Assembly: GCA_026388185.1 (NCBI GenBank)
Contig: JAPLKG010000005.1
Coordinates: forward strand, 1 to 64,000
Reading direction: 5' to 3'
Origin: Candidatus Eisenbacteria bacterium
GTDB lineage: Bacteria > Eisenbacteria > RBG-16-71-46 > JAFGJU01
DNA length: 64,000 nucleotides
Shown: positions 43,988-51,707 of the stretch, one piece after another
How positions within the stretch are numbered: position 1 is the first letter of the stretch
How the letters are laid out: each line of letters begins with the position of its first letter
Made by a program: the position numbers and the translations under genes
Notes under the pieces: generated by a model
Seen by the model: only the letters and a program-made list of their open reading frames with translations
Database searches by the model: none
Told to the model about the DNA's origin: nothing

Positions 43988-45694
43988 ATGGCCGGTAGTG
44001 AGCCCCTTGCTCCCTCCAATTTCATCAAAGACATTGTTACCGCGGACCTGAAAGCGGGCAAGAACCAGGGTCGAGTTCATACAAGATTTCCGCCCGAACC
44101 GAACGGCTATCTACACATCGGACACGCGAAGTCCATTTGCCTCAACTTTGGTGTGGCCGCCGAATTCGGAGGACTCTGCAACCTTCGCTTTGATGACACC
44201 AATCCCTCCAAAGAAGAAGTTGAGTACGTGGAGGGGATGAAGGAGGACATCAAGTGGCTGGGGTTCGACTGGGGCGACAGGCTCTACCACGCTTCCGACT
44301 ACTTTGAGAAGCTGTACGAATTCGCCGTGCAGCTCGTCAAGAAGGGCAAAGCCTACGTTTGTGACTTGAGCGCGGATGAGATCAGAGAGACCAGAGGCAC
44401 TCTCACGGAGCCCGGCACGAACAGTCCGCATCGAGGCCGCAACGTCGAGGAGAATCTGGACTTGTTCCAGCGCATGCGCGCAGGAGAATTTCCGGACGGC
44501 TCTCGCGTTCTCCGCGCGAAGATCGACATGGCCTCCGGCAATCTCAACATGCGCGACCCCGTCATGTATCGAATCCTGAGGGCCGCACACCACAGGACGG
44601 GGGATAGATGGTGCATCTATCCGACGTACGATTTTGCACACGGTCAGTCGGATTCGATCGAAGGCATCACGCACTCTCTCTGTAGCCTGGAGTTTGAAGA
44701 CCATCGGCCGCTCTACGACTGGTATCTGGATCAGCTGGGCGTACACCACCCGCAGCAGATCGAGTTTGCTCGCCTCAAGTTGACTCGCACCATGATGAGC
44801 AAGCGACGGCTTCTACAGATGGTCAAAGATGGCGTCGTGAAGGCGTGGGACGACCCACGTATGCCGACGATAGCGGCCCTCCGCAGGCGTGGCTACACGC
44901 CGGAGTCGATCAGGACCTTCTGTGAGCGCATCGGAGTGGCCAAGAGAGACAGCGTCGTGGATGTCGCGTTTCTCGAGCACTGTCTGCGAGAGGACCTCAA
45001 CAGGCGAGCGCCTCGTGTGATGGCGGTGCTGCGCCCGCTACGTCTTGTGATCGACAATTATCCGGAAGGCCAGGTCGAAGAGCTGGAGGCGATCAACAAT
45101 CCTGAGGATCCGACGATGGGGATACGAAAGGTCCCGTTCACGCGGGTTCTCTACATCGAGCAAGACGATTTTCGTGAGGACCCGCCGCCGAAGTTCTACC
45201 GGCTGGCTCCGGGTCGCGAGGTACGCCTCAGGTATGCGTACTACGTGACGTGTGTGAAAGTGGTCAAGGATGAAGAAACCGGTGAGGTGGTGGAGCTTCG
45301 TTGCACGTACGATCCGGCGACGCGCGGAGGCGGATCTCCCGATGGGCGGGCGGTGAAGGCCACACTCCACTGGGTGTCCGCGGCGCACGCCGTCAACGCG
45401 GAAGTCAGACTGTACGATCACCTCTTTACGAAAGAGGATCCGGACGACGTGGAAGAAGGCGCAGATTGGAAATCCAACTTGAATCCCAAGTCCCAGGAGA
45501 TCTTGACCTCGTGTAAGCTGGAGCCGGGCCTGGCCGGCGTGAACCCCGGTTATCGGTGTCAGTTCGAGAGACTGGGCTACTTTTGCGCGGATCCGGATTC
45601 TCTGAAAGACAAACTTGTGTTTAATCGGACTGTGACATTGCGCGATGCTTGGGCGAAGATCGAGAAGGCGCAACGTGGAGCGAAGGCAAGTTAG
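43988..45694 (+). CDS. glnS: glutaminyl-tRNA synthetase
   Basis: GlnRS charges tRNA-Gln directly. The 568-aa protein has the GlnRS-specific [17 protein letters not shown] (HIGH at 43-46), LRFDDTNP, the KMSKS-like [10 protein letters not shown], and the C-terminal anticodon-binding barrel ([18 protein letters not shown] ... GYFCADPDS). ATG 43988 lies nine bases after GAGG within the stop of the previous gene; GTG 43973 is less likely. A dedicated GlnRS in bacteria is thought to have come from eukaryotes and is restricted to certain phyla. Confidence 0.97.
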   Translation: MAGSEPLAPSNFIKDIVTADLKAGKNQGRVHTRFPPEPNGYLHIGHAKSICLNFGVAAEFGGLCNLRFDDTNPSKEEVEYVEGMKEDIKWLGFDWGDRLYHASDYFEKLYEFAVQLVKKGKAYVCDLSADEIRETRGTLTEPGTNSPHRGRNVEENLDLFQRMRAGEFPDGSRVLRAKIDMASGNLNMRDPVMYRILRAAHHRTGDRWCIYPTYDFAHGQSDSIEGITHSLCSLEFEDHRPLYDWYLDQLGVHHPQQIEFARLKLTRTMMSKRRLLQMVKDGVVKAWDDPRMPTIAALRRRGYTPESIRTFCERIGVAKRDSVVDVAFLEHCLREDLNRRAPRVMAVLRPLRLVIDNYPEGQVEELEAINNPEDPTMGIRKVPFTRVLYIEQDDFREDPPPKFYRLAPGREVRLRYAYYVTCVKVVKDEETGEVVELRCTYDPATRGGGSPDGRAVKATLHWVSAAHAVNAEVRLYDHLFTKEDPDDVEEGADWKSNLNPKSQEILTSCKLEPGLAGVNPGYRCQFERLGYFCADPDSLKDKLVFNRTVTLRDAWAKIEKAQRGAKAS

Positions 45695-45738
45695 AAGCAG
45701 AAGGGGCGCTCGTTCGACCCCGAGAGTGCAGGGTGCGA

Positions 45739-46533
45739 ATGGATATCTTCGAGGAAGCGGCTGAGAAGCGCGGGGAAGGCCACACGTTTGTTCTGGCCAC
45801 GATGGTGAGAGGGGAGGGATCGTCTCCGAGGGACGTCGGCGCAAAAATGTTGGTTTTTCCCGACGGCTCGATTTCCGGAACCATAGGCGGCGGCAATTTC
45901 GAAAAGATGGTAGTTGATGACTGCCTCAGCCTGTTCGGGGGCAGTGTTTCTCCGACGGGCCCGCGCACGCTTCTCAAGACGTACAGATTCTCACGAAGCG
46001 GCCCCGATGCGACGGGGATGTGTTGCGGTGGAGAGGCGGATGTTTTCATGGAACTTCTGGCGCCACCCGAACGACTGCTCATCTTCGGCGGGGGACACAT
46101 CGCCAGAGCTCTGGTCGGAATCGCGGCCTCCCTGGATTTCAGAATCACAATAGTCGATGACAGACCCGAGATTCTCGACCAGTATCGGAAACCGGTCGAG
46201 ACCATTCTGACCGACCCGGAATATGAAGAGAGCTTCCCACGGCTTGATGAGAACTGTTTTGTGGTCATAGTGACGCGCAGTCACGTGGTGGACAGAAGAG
46301 TTCTCGCAAAGGTGATTCGGGAGAATGTTGCATATCTGGGAATGATAGGCTCGAAGACCAAAATCGCGGAGACCGTAGCGTTCCTCAAGGCATACGGCAT
46401 CGAGGAATCGTTTTCGGGCAAAGTGCACACCCCCATCGGCCTCGATATCGGAGCAGAAGGTCCCCACGAAATCGCCGTGTCAATAGCTGCGGAATTGATT
46501 GCCGTGCGGAGGAAGGGCGCAGGGAGCTGCTGA
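45739..46533 (+). CDS. xdhC: XdhC/CoxI-family molybdenum-hydroxylase maturation factor
   Basis: This 264-aa protein contains the XdhC/CoxI segment GSSPRDVGAKMLVFPDGSISGTIGGGNFE (about residues 27-55), CCGGEADVFMELL with the paired cysteines that bind molybdenum cofactor, then a Rossmann domain (LLIFGGGHIARAL, ITIVDDRPEIL). XdhC proteins sulfurate and insert Moco into xanthine-dehydrogenase-type enzymes. No hydroxylase subunit is in the window, although SsnA- and PreT/PreA-like genes at 60-64 kb are often found with purine hydroxylases. ATG 45739 is the first start matching family length. Confidence 0.9.
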   Translation: MDIFEEAAEKRGEGHTFVLATMVRGEGSSPRDVGAKMLVFPDGSISGTIGGGNFEKMVVDDCLSLFGGSVSPTGPRTLLKTYRFSRSGPDATGMCCGGEADVFMELLAPPERLLIFGGGHIARALVGIAASLDFRITIVDDRPEILDQYRKPVETILTDPEYEESFPRLDENCFVVIVTRSHVVDRRVLAKVIRENVAYLGMIGSKTKIAETVAFLKAYGIEESFSGKVHTPIGLDIGAEGPHEIAVSIAAELIAVRRKGAGSC

Positions 46534-46601
46534 GCAGATGACTCGAAGAAGAGACACACAAAGGGACAGGCGGCTGAGTGACCGCCCGCGGCAGATGTCA
46601 A

Positions 46602-48008
46602 TTACGTGATTCGGAGCGACGAGGTAGGCGTCCGGCCCGGAAATCCATACGCGGTACGGATCAGCGTCAATCGATTGACAAGATGGTGGAACACTCGCCT
46701 GTCAAAGAAGGAAGAGACCTGTGCTTCCTCCATCGCTCGCCAGAGCCCACGGGCGTACCGGGTTCCGAACTCATGCTGCATCCTGGAATGTGCTTTCCTC
46801 AGCCACTCTTCCGTGTCTTTCACTTGCCATAGTAGTCTCGCAGAAACAACGAGATGAGACTTGACGGCTTCGGTCATGGCCGGCTCGCTTCTTGTCTGCC
46901 AGGCTATGTCCGCCATTGACTCAATTCGGTTCAGAGTCTCGACAGTCAGGTCCTCTAGCCCCTGATCGGCGCCCATCAGCCCGATCTCCCTGATCCGAGC
47001 GATGACGTCCAAGTCCGGCTTGTACCGGAGTCGCTGCTCCGCTCCCACTGTTAAAGAATGCTCGCCGATTCTGCCCAGACAATCAACGACCTCGATTGAT
47101 GCCGCAGGCCATCCCCACTTTATGCCCACAGCGCCCGTCTTCCGGAGCTCATCAAGCGCCGTGGCATAGTTAATTTCTCCGCCCTTGCCCGTCATACTAC
47201 CCTCGCCCATTGCGTACCTGATCAAATTCCCCATTGATTTCACCACTTCCCGCAGATTTTCCTCTCCACCGGTCGCCCCGCACTCTGTCCCGACATGACG
47301 TAAACTCCTCACTACCTCGCGGAACAGGTCGTTGACGGCGCTTGCGTTTGTACCGTTAGAACCCGCTATCAGTTTACCTAGCCTGCAAATTCTGTCGAGA
47401 CCCTGCTTGAAGGTGTCGAAATCGCATGCCTTTGCCGCCAATATGCTCAATTGCCTAAGCGCATTGATGCTGGCTGACAATTCGGTACTGTTTCGACCGT
47501 CTATTCCCGCACGTCGGATTACTACGAGTTGTGCGCTCCTCGCGAAAATCCGTTCCAGCTCCTGGACGATGCTAGAGCGAACGAATCTGACAAGATAAAG
47601 CGGCAAGATACCAAGAGACCACACAGAGGCGAGCAAAGCAATCTTGAACGTAATCGGAGTCATCCGAATGACATCAGCCTTGAGCAGGATGAAGAATGTT
47701 AAGCTCAGAAGCAGCCACACCAAGTACAGCAGTATCGGACGTCTTCTGTTGGACGAGTAGGTCTCAATGCCTGTCAGTAACGGAATGGCGAATACGAATG
47801 CTGTGATCCCGGTCAGCATAAGTGCTACAAGATTAAGGAAATCAGATTCTTGGCCCTTGAGTGGACGTTCAAACCTCCACAGAAAGCCAGCAGACACGAT
47901 CATGAGGACCGTTGCCAGTATTGCGTAGAAGGCGACGCCTCGTAGCCAACGAATCCTGACCTGACGTCGCTCTCTTATCACAAAGTATTCAGCCTGCCGC
48001 CTATTCAC
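46602..48008 (-). CDS. four-TM protein with helical cytoplasmic region, function unknown
   Basis: This 468-aa protein is preferred from GTG 48008, where GGAGG lies six bases upstream inside the end of the receiver gene (8-bp overlap). Four hydrophobic helices occupy about residues 25-155 (FYAILATVLMIVSAGFLW, LVALMLTGITAFVFAIPLL, LLYLVWLLLSLTFFILL, IALLASVWSLGILPLYLV). The remaining 300 residues look alpha-helical with no recognised motif. Its coupling to a kinase and receiver suggests it is an output or second input of that pathway. I do not recognise the family. Confidence 0.65.
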   Translation of the reverse strand: MNRRQAEYFVIRERRQVRIRWLRGVAFYAILATVLMIVSAGFLWRFERPLKGQESDFLNLVALMLTGITAFVFAIPLLTGIETYSSNRRRPILLYLVWLLLSLTFFILLKADVIRMTPITFKIALLASVWSLGILPLYLVRFVRSSIVQELERIFARSAQLVVIRRAGIDGRNSTELSASINALRQLSILAAKACDFDTFKQGLDRICRLGKLIAGSNGTNASAVNDLFREVVRSLRHVGTECGATGGEENLREVVKSMGNLIRYAMGEGSMTGKGGEINYATALDELRKTGAVGIKWGWPAASIEVVDCLGRIGEHSLTVGAEQRLRYKPDLDVIARIREIGLMGADQGLEDLTVETLNRIESMADIAWQTRSEPAMTEAVKSHLVVSARLLWQVKDTEEWLRKAHSRMQHEFGTRYARGLWRAMEEAQVSSFFDRRVFHHLVNRLTLIRTAYGFPGRTPTSSLRIT

Positions 48009-48438
48009 CCACATCCTCCGACGCGATGCCCAGGATGTCATCCACCGCGGACTTGAGCACGCTGCTGCCGCTCAGGCTCTTCACGAAGAGCCTGTTCACG
48101 CCGAGTTCGGATATTCTGCTGTGGAGTTCTGGGTCATTAACGACGGTGAAGACAATGACCGTGTTAGGATCTATTCGCCGCACCCCCTCAATCTGACCCT
48201 TGACTAGAGCCTCCAATAGGTCAAAGCCCACGAAATTCTTGTCCGAAGCTCCAAAACGCGGTCCAGCTGGGATGATGATGTCGAACACAAACACGTCATA
48301 CTGCTTCTCTCTGAGCAGTTCTATGGCCTCGCTTGCGTCGCCCGCTATGTCTACCGTATACCCGGCACGCACCAACGGGATCTTGTAGCTTGCCAACGCA
48401 GTATCTGCCTCGTCCTCAATCCATAGGATTCTCTTCAC
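48001..48438 (-). CDS. stand-alone receiver-domain response regulator
   Basis: This 145-aa protein is a CheY-like receiver: WIEDEAD acidic cluster, phospho-acceptor Asp53 in FVFDIIIP, Thr in VIVFTVVND and Lys in LFVKSL. After beta-3 there is an insertion (AGPRFGASDKNFVGFDLLEAL) longer than in CheY. It begins inside the kinase gene (4-bp overlap ATGA) and ends inside the membrane-protein gene. Confidence 0.88.
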   Translation of the reverse strand: MKRILWIEDEADTALASYKIPLVRAGYTVDIAGDASEAIELLREKQYDVFVFDIIIPAGPRFGASDKNFVGFDLLEALVKGQIEGVRRIDPNTVIVFTVVNDPELHSRISELGVNRLFVKSLSGSSVLKSAVDDILGIASEDVGE

Positions 48439-50639
48439 TCTTCACCTCCGCTCTGCTGTGTTTTCCGGTGTGCTAGGGGAAGCCAAACCTTCACCTTCGT
48501 GATAAACGGAGTGTCCTTGTTTATCTCACCTTGATATCCCGGAATAGGATGACTTGAAACCTCGATGCGGCCACCGTGTCCTAGTGCTATTCTGAGAGCC
48601 TCAGAAAGTCCGATGCCCGAGCCGACCCGGTTCCAGTCCCCGGAGAACTTGCCACGATAGCCGTGCTCGAAGATCATGCCCTCTTCGATTTCCTCTGGCA
48701 GGATGCCGACGCCGTAGTTCTCGATCTCGATTGTGACGTCATTCCCCAGTGTCCCGATTTCCACCTTGACAAAACCTTCCCTGCGGAAAGAGTACTTGAC
48801 GGCGTTTTGCACCAGATAGTGAAGCATCCACTTGATATCCCGCACAGACATTTCAACGGGTGGAACATACCCCTTCTTGTTTACCACAATCTCCAGCCCT
48901 TTCTTCATCGCATAGAGTTGGTAGATGTTTGCCACTTCCAGGATGCAGTTGTACAGGTTCCCCGCCTTGAACTCATAGGCCGTCTCCGGTTTCCCGTGTC
49001 CCCACTGCAACATGTACGCACGCAGGCTCTCCACTTCCAGATACGCGATCTCAGACGTATTGGTCGTCAGCTGTGCAACGAAGAGAATGTAGAACTTGTC
49101 CAGGTCCCTAAGTCGAGTGAGTATCTTGTTTGAGACCCTTCTAAGGTCAGGTTTCTGCTCGACCGCCTTCCTCAAGGAGAGAAGGCTGTCGGCCAAGTTG
49201 CGCTGTTCCTGGCGAAGCTCTACCATATTCTCAACCCGGCGGTCACCCTTCAGAGCTCTGAGTCTTGCGGCGTGCTCGTCCAGCTGCTTCCTGTGGGCGG
49301 CCAGACTGTCTTCTCGCTCAAGGAGGTCGGCAAGCTGCTTTAGGTCGTCGAGCAGACCTTGCGTGGCTTCCCTGATTGCTCTCGCAATTGCAACGCCGTC
49401 CGTCGACAGTCCCCCAAACTCCTTCCGTCTGTTCTCGGGGATCTCTATGTTTATGACTCTCTCCATTTCCTCCAGCACCACCCCCGTGTTCGCGTAAATG
49501 CTCATCATTGGAGCCATGAATCGGTGAGCAAAACGTTGCACATCCTCTGTGCCGCGGAGTACAGCTTCCAGCTTGCGTTTGATGGTGATGTCCCTGATCG
49601 TACCCTGTCGTCCGGTGATGTTTCCCCTGTGGTCAGAGTTCGGAAAGCAGTCGATTGCTATCCAGAACTTATTCCCCTCACGGTCCTTGACAAGTAGCTC
49701 ATGGGCACACAGAGGTTGTCCCTTGGAATAGGCATCTTGTGTGGCGAGTTCGAACTTGTCTACGTCGGTACGGTTCGCGTAGAGCGAGCGGATGTCCATT
49801 CCGCACATCTCCTGCGTTGAGTAACCGAACATGCGTGCAAACGCTGCGTTACAATAACGTATGCGGGGCGTGTCGGTGTAGTCATTTTCCACTTGGTACG
49901 CACCAGTTGGCATGTTCTCCAGTATGTTTCGAATCCTCTCCGTGTTCGTTATATCGGTGAAGATCCCTTCTCTGCCAATCACTCGACCATCTCTATCTCT
50001 CATCACAGAAGTCGTAACAGAAATGATTATCTCCTCCCCGTCCTTCTTTTTCATCGCTATGGGGTAGTTCTCCACAACGCCGTCTTTCTCCAGCCGGGCC
50101 TTTAGCTCCGCTAAGTCGGCCTTGTTCTTGTATAGGTCCCCGATGCTCATGCCTTCCAACTGACGTGGATGCTCAAATCCGAACATTCTGGCCACGGCGC
50201 GGTTGACCTTCACAATTCTATCTTCTGCGTCGATCGTGTAGATGCCTGCGTTGAAACTGTCGATTAGCTTCCTGTATCCTACGTCGATCATGACGCCCCT
50301 GATGCCGACAACCTTGGTGCGATCCTCCGGGTCGTATAGAAGTTGTGATGAGTCGCTTACTACGACAGGCTTCTCGTGCTTGTTCTTCAAGTAAATGGTC
50401 TCGTTGACCAAGACGCCGCTCTTGCTCCGCATCCAACTGATGAGTCTTTCCCTTTCTTGCGGGTCAGGGTAGAAGTCAACGATATTTCCTGGGATCAGAT
50501 CGGTGGCCGTGTCATAACCGAAGATTCGTGCAAAGGCATCATTGCAGTACACAAATCTCCCTTCCGCGTCGACCTGATAGGCACCTATGGGTAGAGTCTG
50601 AACGAAACTAACGTAATCCACTTCCACTTGAAGGGCCAT
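48435..50639 (-). CDS. PAS-domain sensor histidine kinase
   Basis: This 734-aa protein starts at ATG 50639 behind GGAGGT. Three or four PAS/PAC units cover about residues 5-370 (IGAYQVDAEGRFVYCNDAF, AGIYTIDAEDRIVKVNRAV, TGAYQVENDY... CNAAFARMFGY). FAHRFMAPM near residue 385 fits the H-x4-P pattern of a HisKA phospho-acceptor though it differs from HELRTP. A long coiled coil precedes HATPase_c (N-box LVQNAVKYS, IEIENYGVGI, GSGIGLSEALRI). No TM helix is present, so the input is cytoplasmic. It is the first gene of a three-gene signalling operon. Confidence 0.88.
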   Translation of the reverse strand: MALQVEVDYVSFVQTLPIGAYQVDAEGRFVYCNDAFARIFGYDTATDLIPGNIVDFYPDPQERERLISWMRSKSGVLVNETIYLKNKHEKPVVVSDSSQLLYDPEDRTKVVGIRGVMIDVGYRKLIDSFNAGIYTIDAEDRIVKVNRAVARMFGFEHPRQLEGMSIGDLYKNKADLAELKARLEKDGVVENYPIAMKKKDGEEIIISVTTSVMRDRDGRVIGREGIFTDITNTERIRNILENMPTGAYQVENDYTDTPRIRYCNAAFARMFGYSTQEMCGMDIRSLYANRTDVDKFELATQDAYSKGQPLCAHELLVKDREGNKFWIAIDCFPNSDHRGNITGRQGTIRDITIKRKLEAVLRGTEDVQRFAHRFMAPMMSIYANTGVVLEEMERVINIEIPENRRKEFGGLSTDGVAIARAIREATQGLLDDLKQLADLLEREDSLAAHRKQLDEHAARLRALKGDRRVENMVELRQEQRNLADSLLSLRKAVEQKPDLRRVSNKILTRLRDLDKFYILFVAQLTTNTSEIAYLEVESLRAYMLQWGHGKPETAYEFKAGNLYNCILEVANIYQLYAMKKGLEIVVNKKGYVPPVEMSVRDIKWMLHYLVQNAVKYSFRREGFVKVEIGTLGNDVTIEIENYGVGILPEEIEEGMIFEHGYRGKFSGDWNRVGSGIGLSEALRIALGHGGRIEVSSHPIPGYQGEINKDTPFITKVKVWLPLAHRKTQQSGGEE

Positions 50640-51059
50640 TGGCCACCTCCATCGTAAGACCACGTAACACGATTCACGTGCCTGGCCAGCTAAGAAATCC
50701 AAGCGTCGCGCAATCGTCCCCATCGCCTCAGTGGCTAGGGGCTGTGACCGGCGCGCGTGAGATCCCGATCGACGTCATTGTCCGGCGTCATGATGCTCAC
50801 CTGCGCGGTGAACAGCGCCCGAGAGGCTGCGCGAGCTTCATACTTATTGTTTTCGAATACTATTCGTATGTGGATGCTGCGTCACGACCGGATCTGCTTC
50901 AACCCAACGGGAATACAGTCACGCCAGCCTCTACGCCTGAAATCTCGCGGAGTATATCACATAACTGACGAAGGTTCAAGCCTAAACTGTTTGCGGAAGG
51001 GAGGGTGCACAAGACAATGTGCGTGGAGAGCCGTAGCAAGCGGGATCGTCTACGCAGGG
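50640..51059. other. 420-bp region upstream of the PAS kinase
   Basis: It must hold the kinase-operon promoter, but no strong -35/-10 pair is seen. A perfect 13-bp palindrome CGAATACTATTCG (50854-50866) is a possible regulator site. No gene is evident. Confidence 0.5.
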
Positions 51060-51155
51060 CTAGAACCTGACGAAGTGACCCATCCAGAAAAGCAGTGTAA
51101 TGGCAGCCAGGTGAAGGATCAACCAGCCGGGGCGTCCCCGGACGAAATTTCTCAC
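51060..51155 (-). CDS. 31-residue single-TM small protein
   Basis: GTG 51155 has a strong ribosome-binding site (GGAGGTG, five bases upstream) overlapping the stop region of the 161-aa gene before it. The 31-aa product has a basic N-terminus (VRNFVRGRPGW) and one hydrophobic helix (LILHLAAITLLFWMGHF). The C-terminal GHFVRF echoes GHFIWR at the end of its neighbour. It is probably a small subunit or regulator of that protein; function unknown. Confidence 0.6.
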   Translation of the reverse strand: MRNFVRGRPGWLILHLAAITLLFWMGHFVRF

Positions 51156-51159
51156 AGAA

Positions 51160-51645
51160 TCACCTCCAAATGAAATGCCCGATCGTGAAGAGAGTGGTGA
51201 GATAGACGAAGTGCCGCGTCCACCATCCAACCGTGAACATCCTGCCCATTCCCTTCGGATGATGGTGCAGGAATATCTGGTGTCCCACGAAGAGCTTTCC
51301 GAAAAGAAGCGTCGCGTCTGGGAAGGTCGTATTGAGCGCCAAACCTGCAAATGTCAGAGGGTTTGGCAAATGTGACAGGCTGATACTCAGCATGAGAATG
51401 ATCCCGACAATCACTGACATTCCATTTATGAGATAACCTACGAGGAGCGTCCTCCTGAAACTCAGCAGAATCGGCGAGGCCAGAACGCTGACGAGGCCGA
51501 AGACGAAGGGAATCCAGTTGGCGGGGTTCGACGCAACGTCTGGGTTTAGAGGCAGGGGATGGATTCTCAGATGCAGAAGCCATCCGCCGAACGACAGAAA
51601 CACCAGCGCCAGCGCGAGCGATCTAGTTTCTTTGACAAACTTCAC
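51160..51645 (-). CDS. 161-aa integral membrane protein with a histidine cluster
   Basis: Four to five hydrophobic helices are visible (ALALVFLSFGGWLLHL, WIPFVFGLVSVLASPILL, GYLINGMSVIVGIILML, FVYLTTLFTIGHF). A loop carries HQIFLHHHPKGMGR, which could bind metal or haem. It lies 62 bp after the glutamate-synthase operon and 4 bp before the 31-residue gene in the same direction. No family is recognised. Confidence 0.7.
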   Translation of the reverse strand: MKFVKETRSLALALVFLSFGGWLLHLRIHPLPLNPDVASNPANWIPFVFGLVSVLASPILLSFRRTLLVGYLINGMSVIVGIILMLSISLSHLPNPLTFAGLALNTTFPDATLLFGKLFVGHQIFLHHHPKGMGRMFTVGWWTRHFVYLTTLFTIGHFIWR

Positions 51646-51707
51646 TGGTCATCACCTCGATCAATGGCATTCCGAGACGGACTTCCTTCTCGAGTCCATT
51701 TCTCCGC

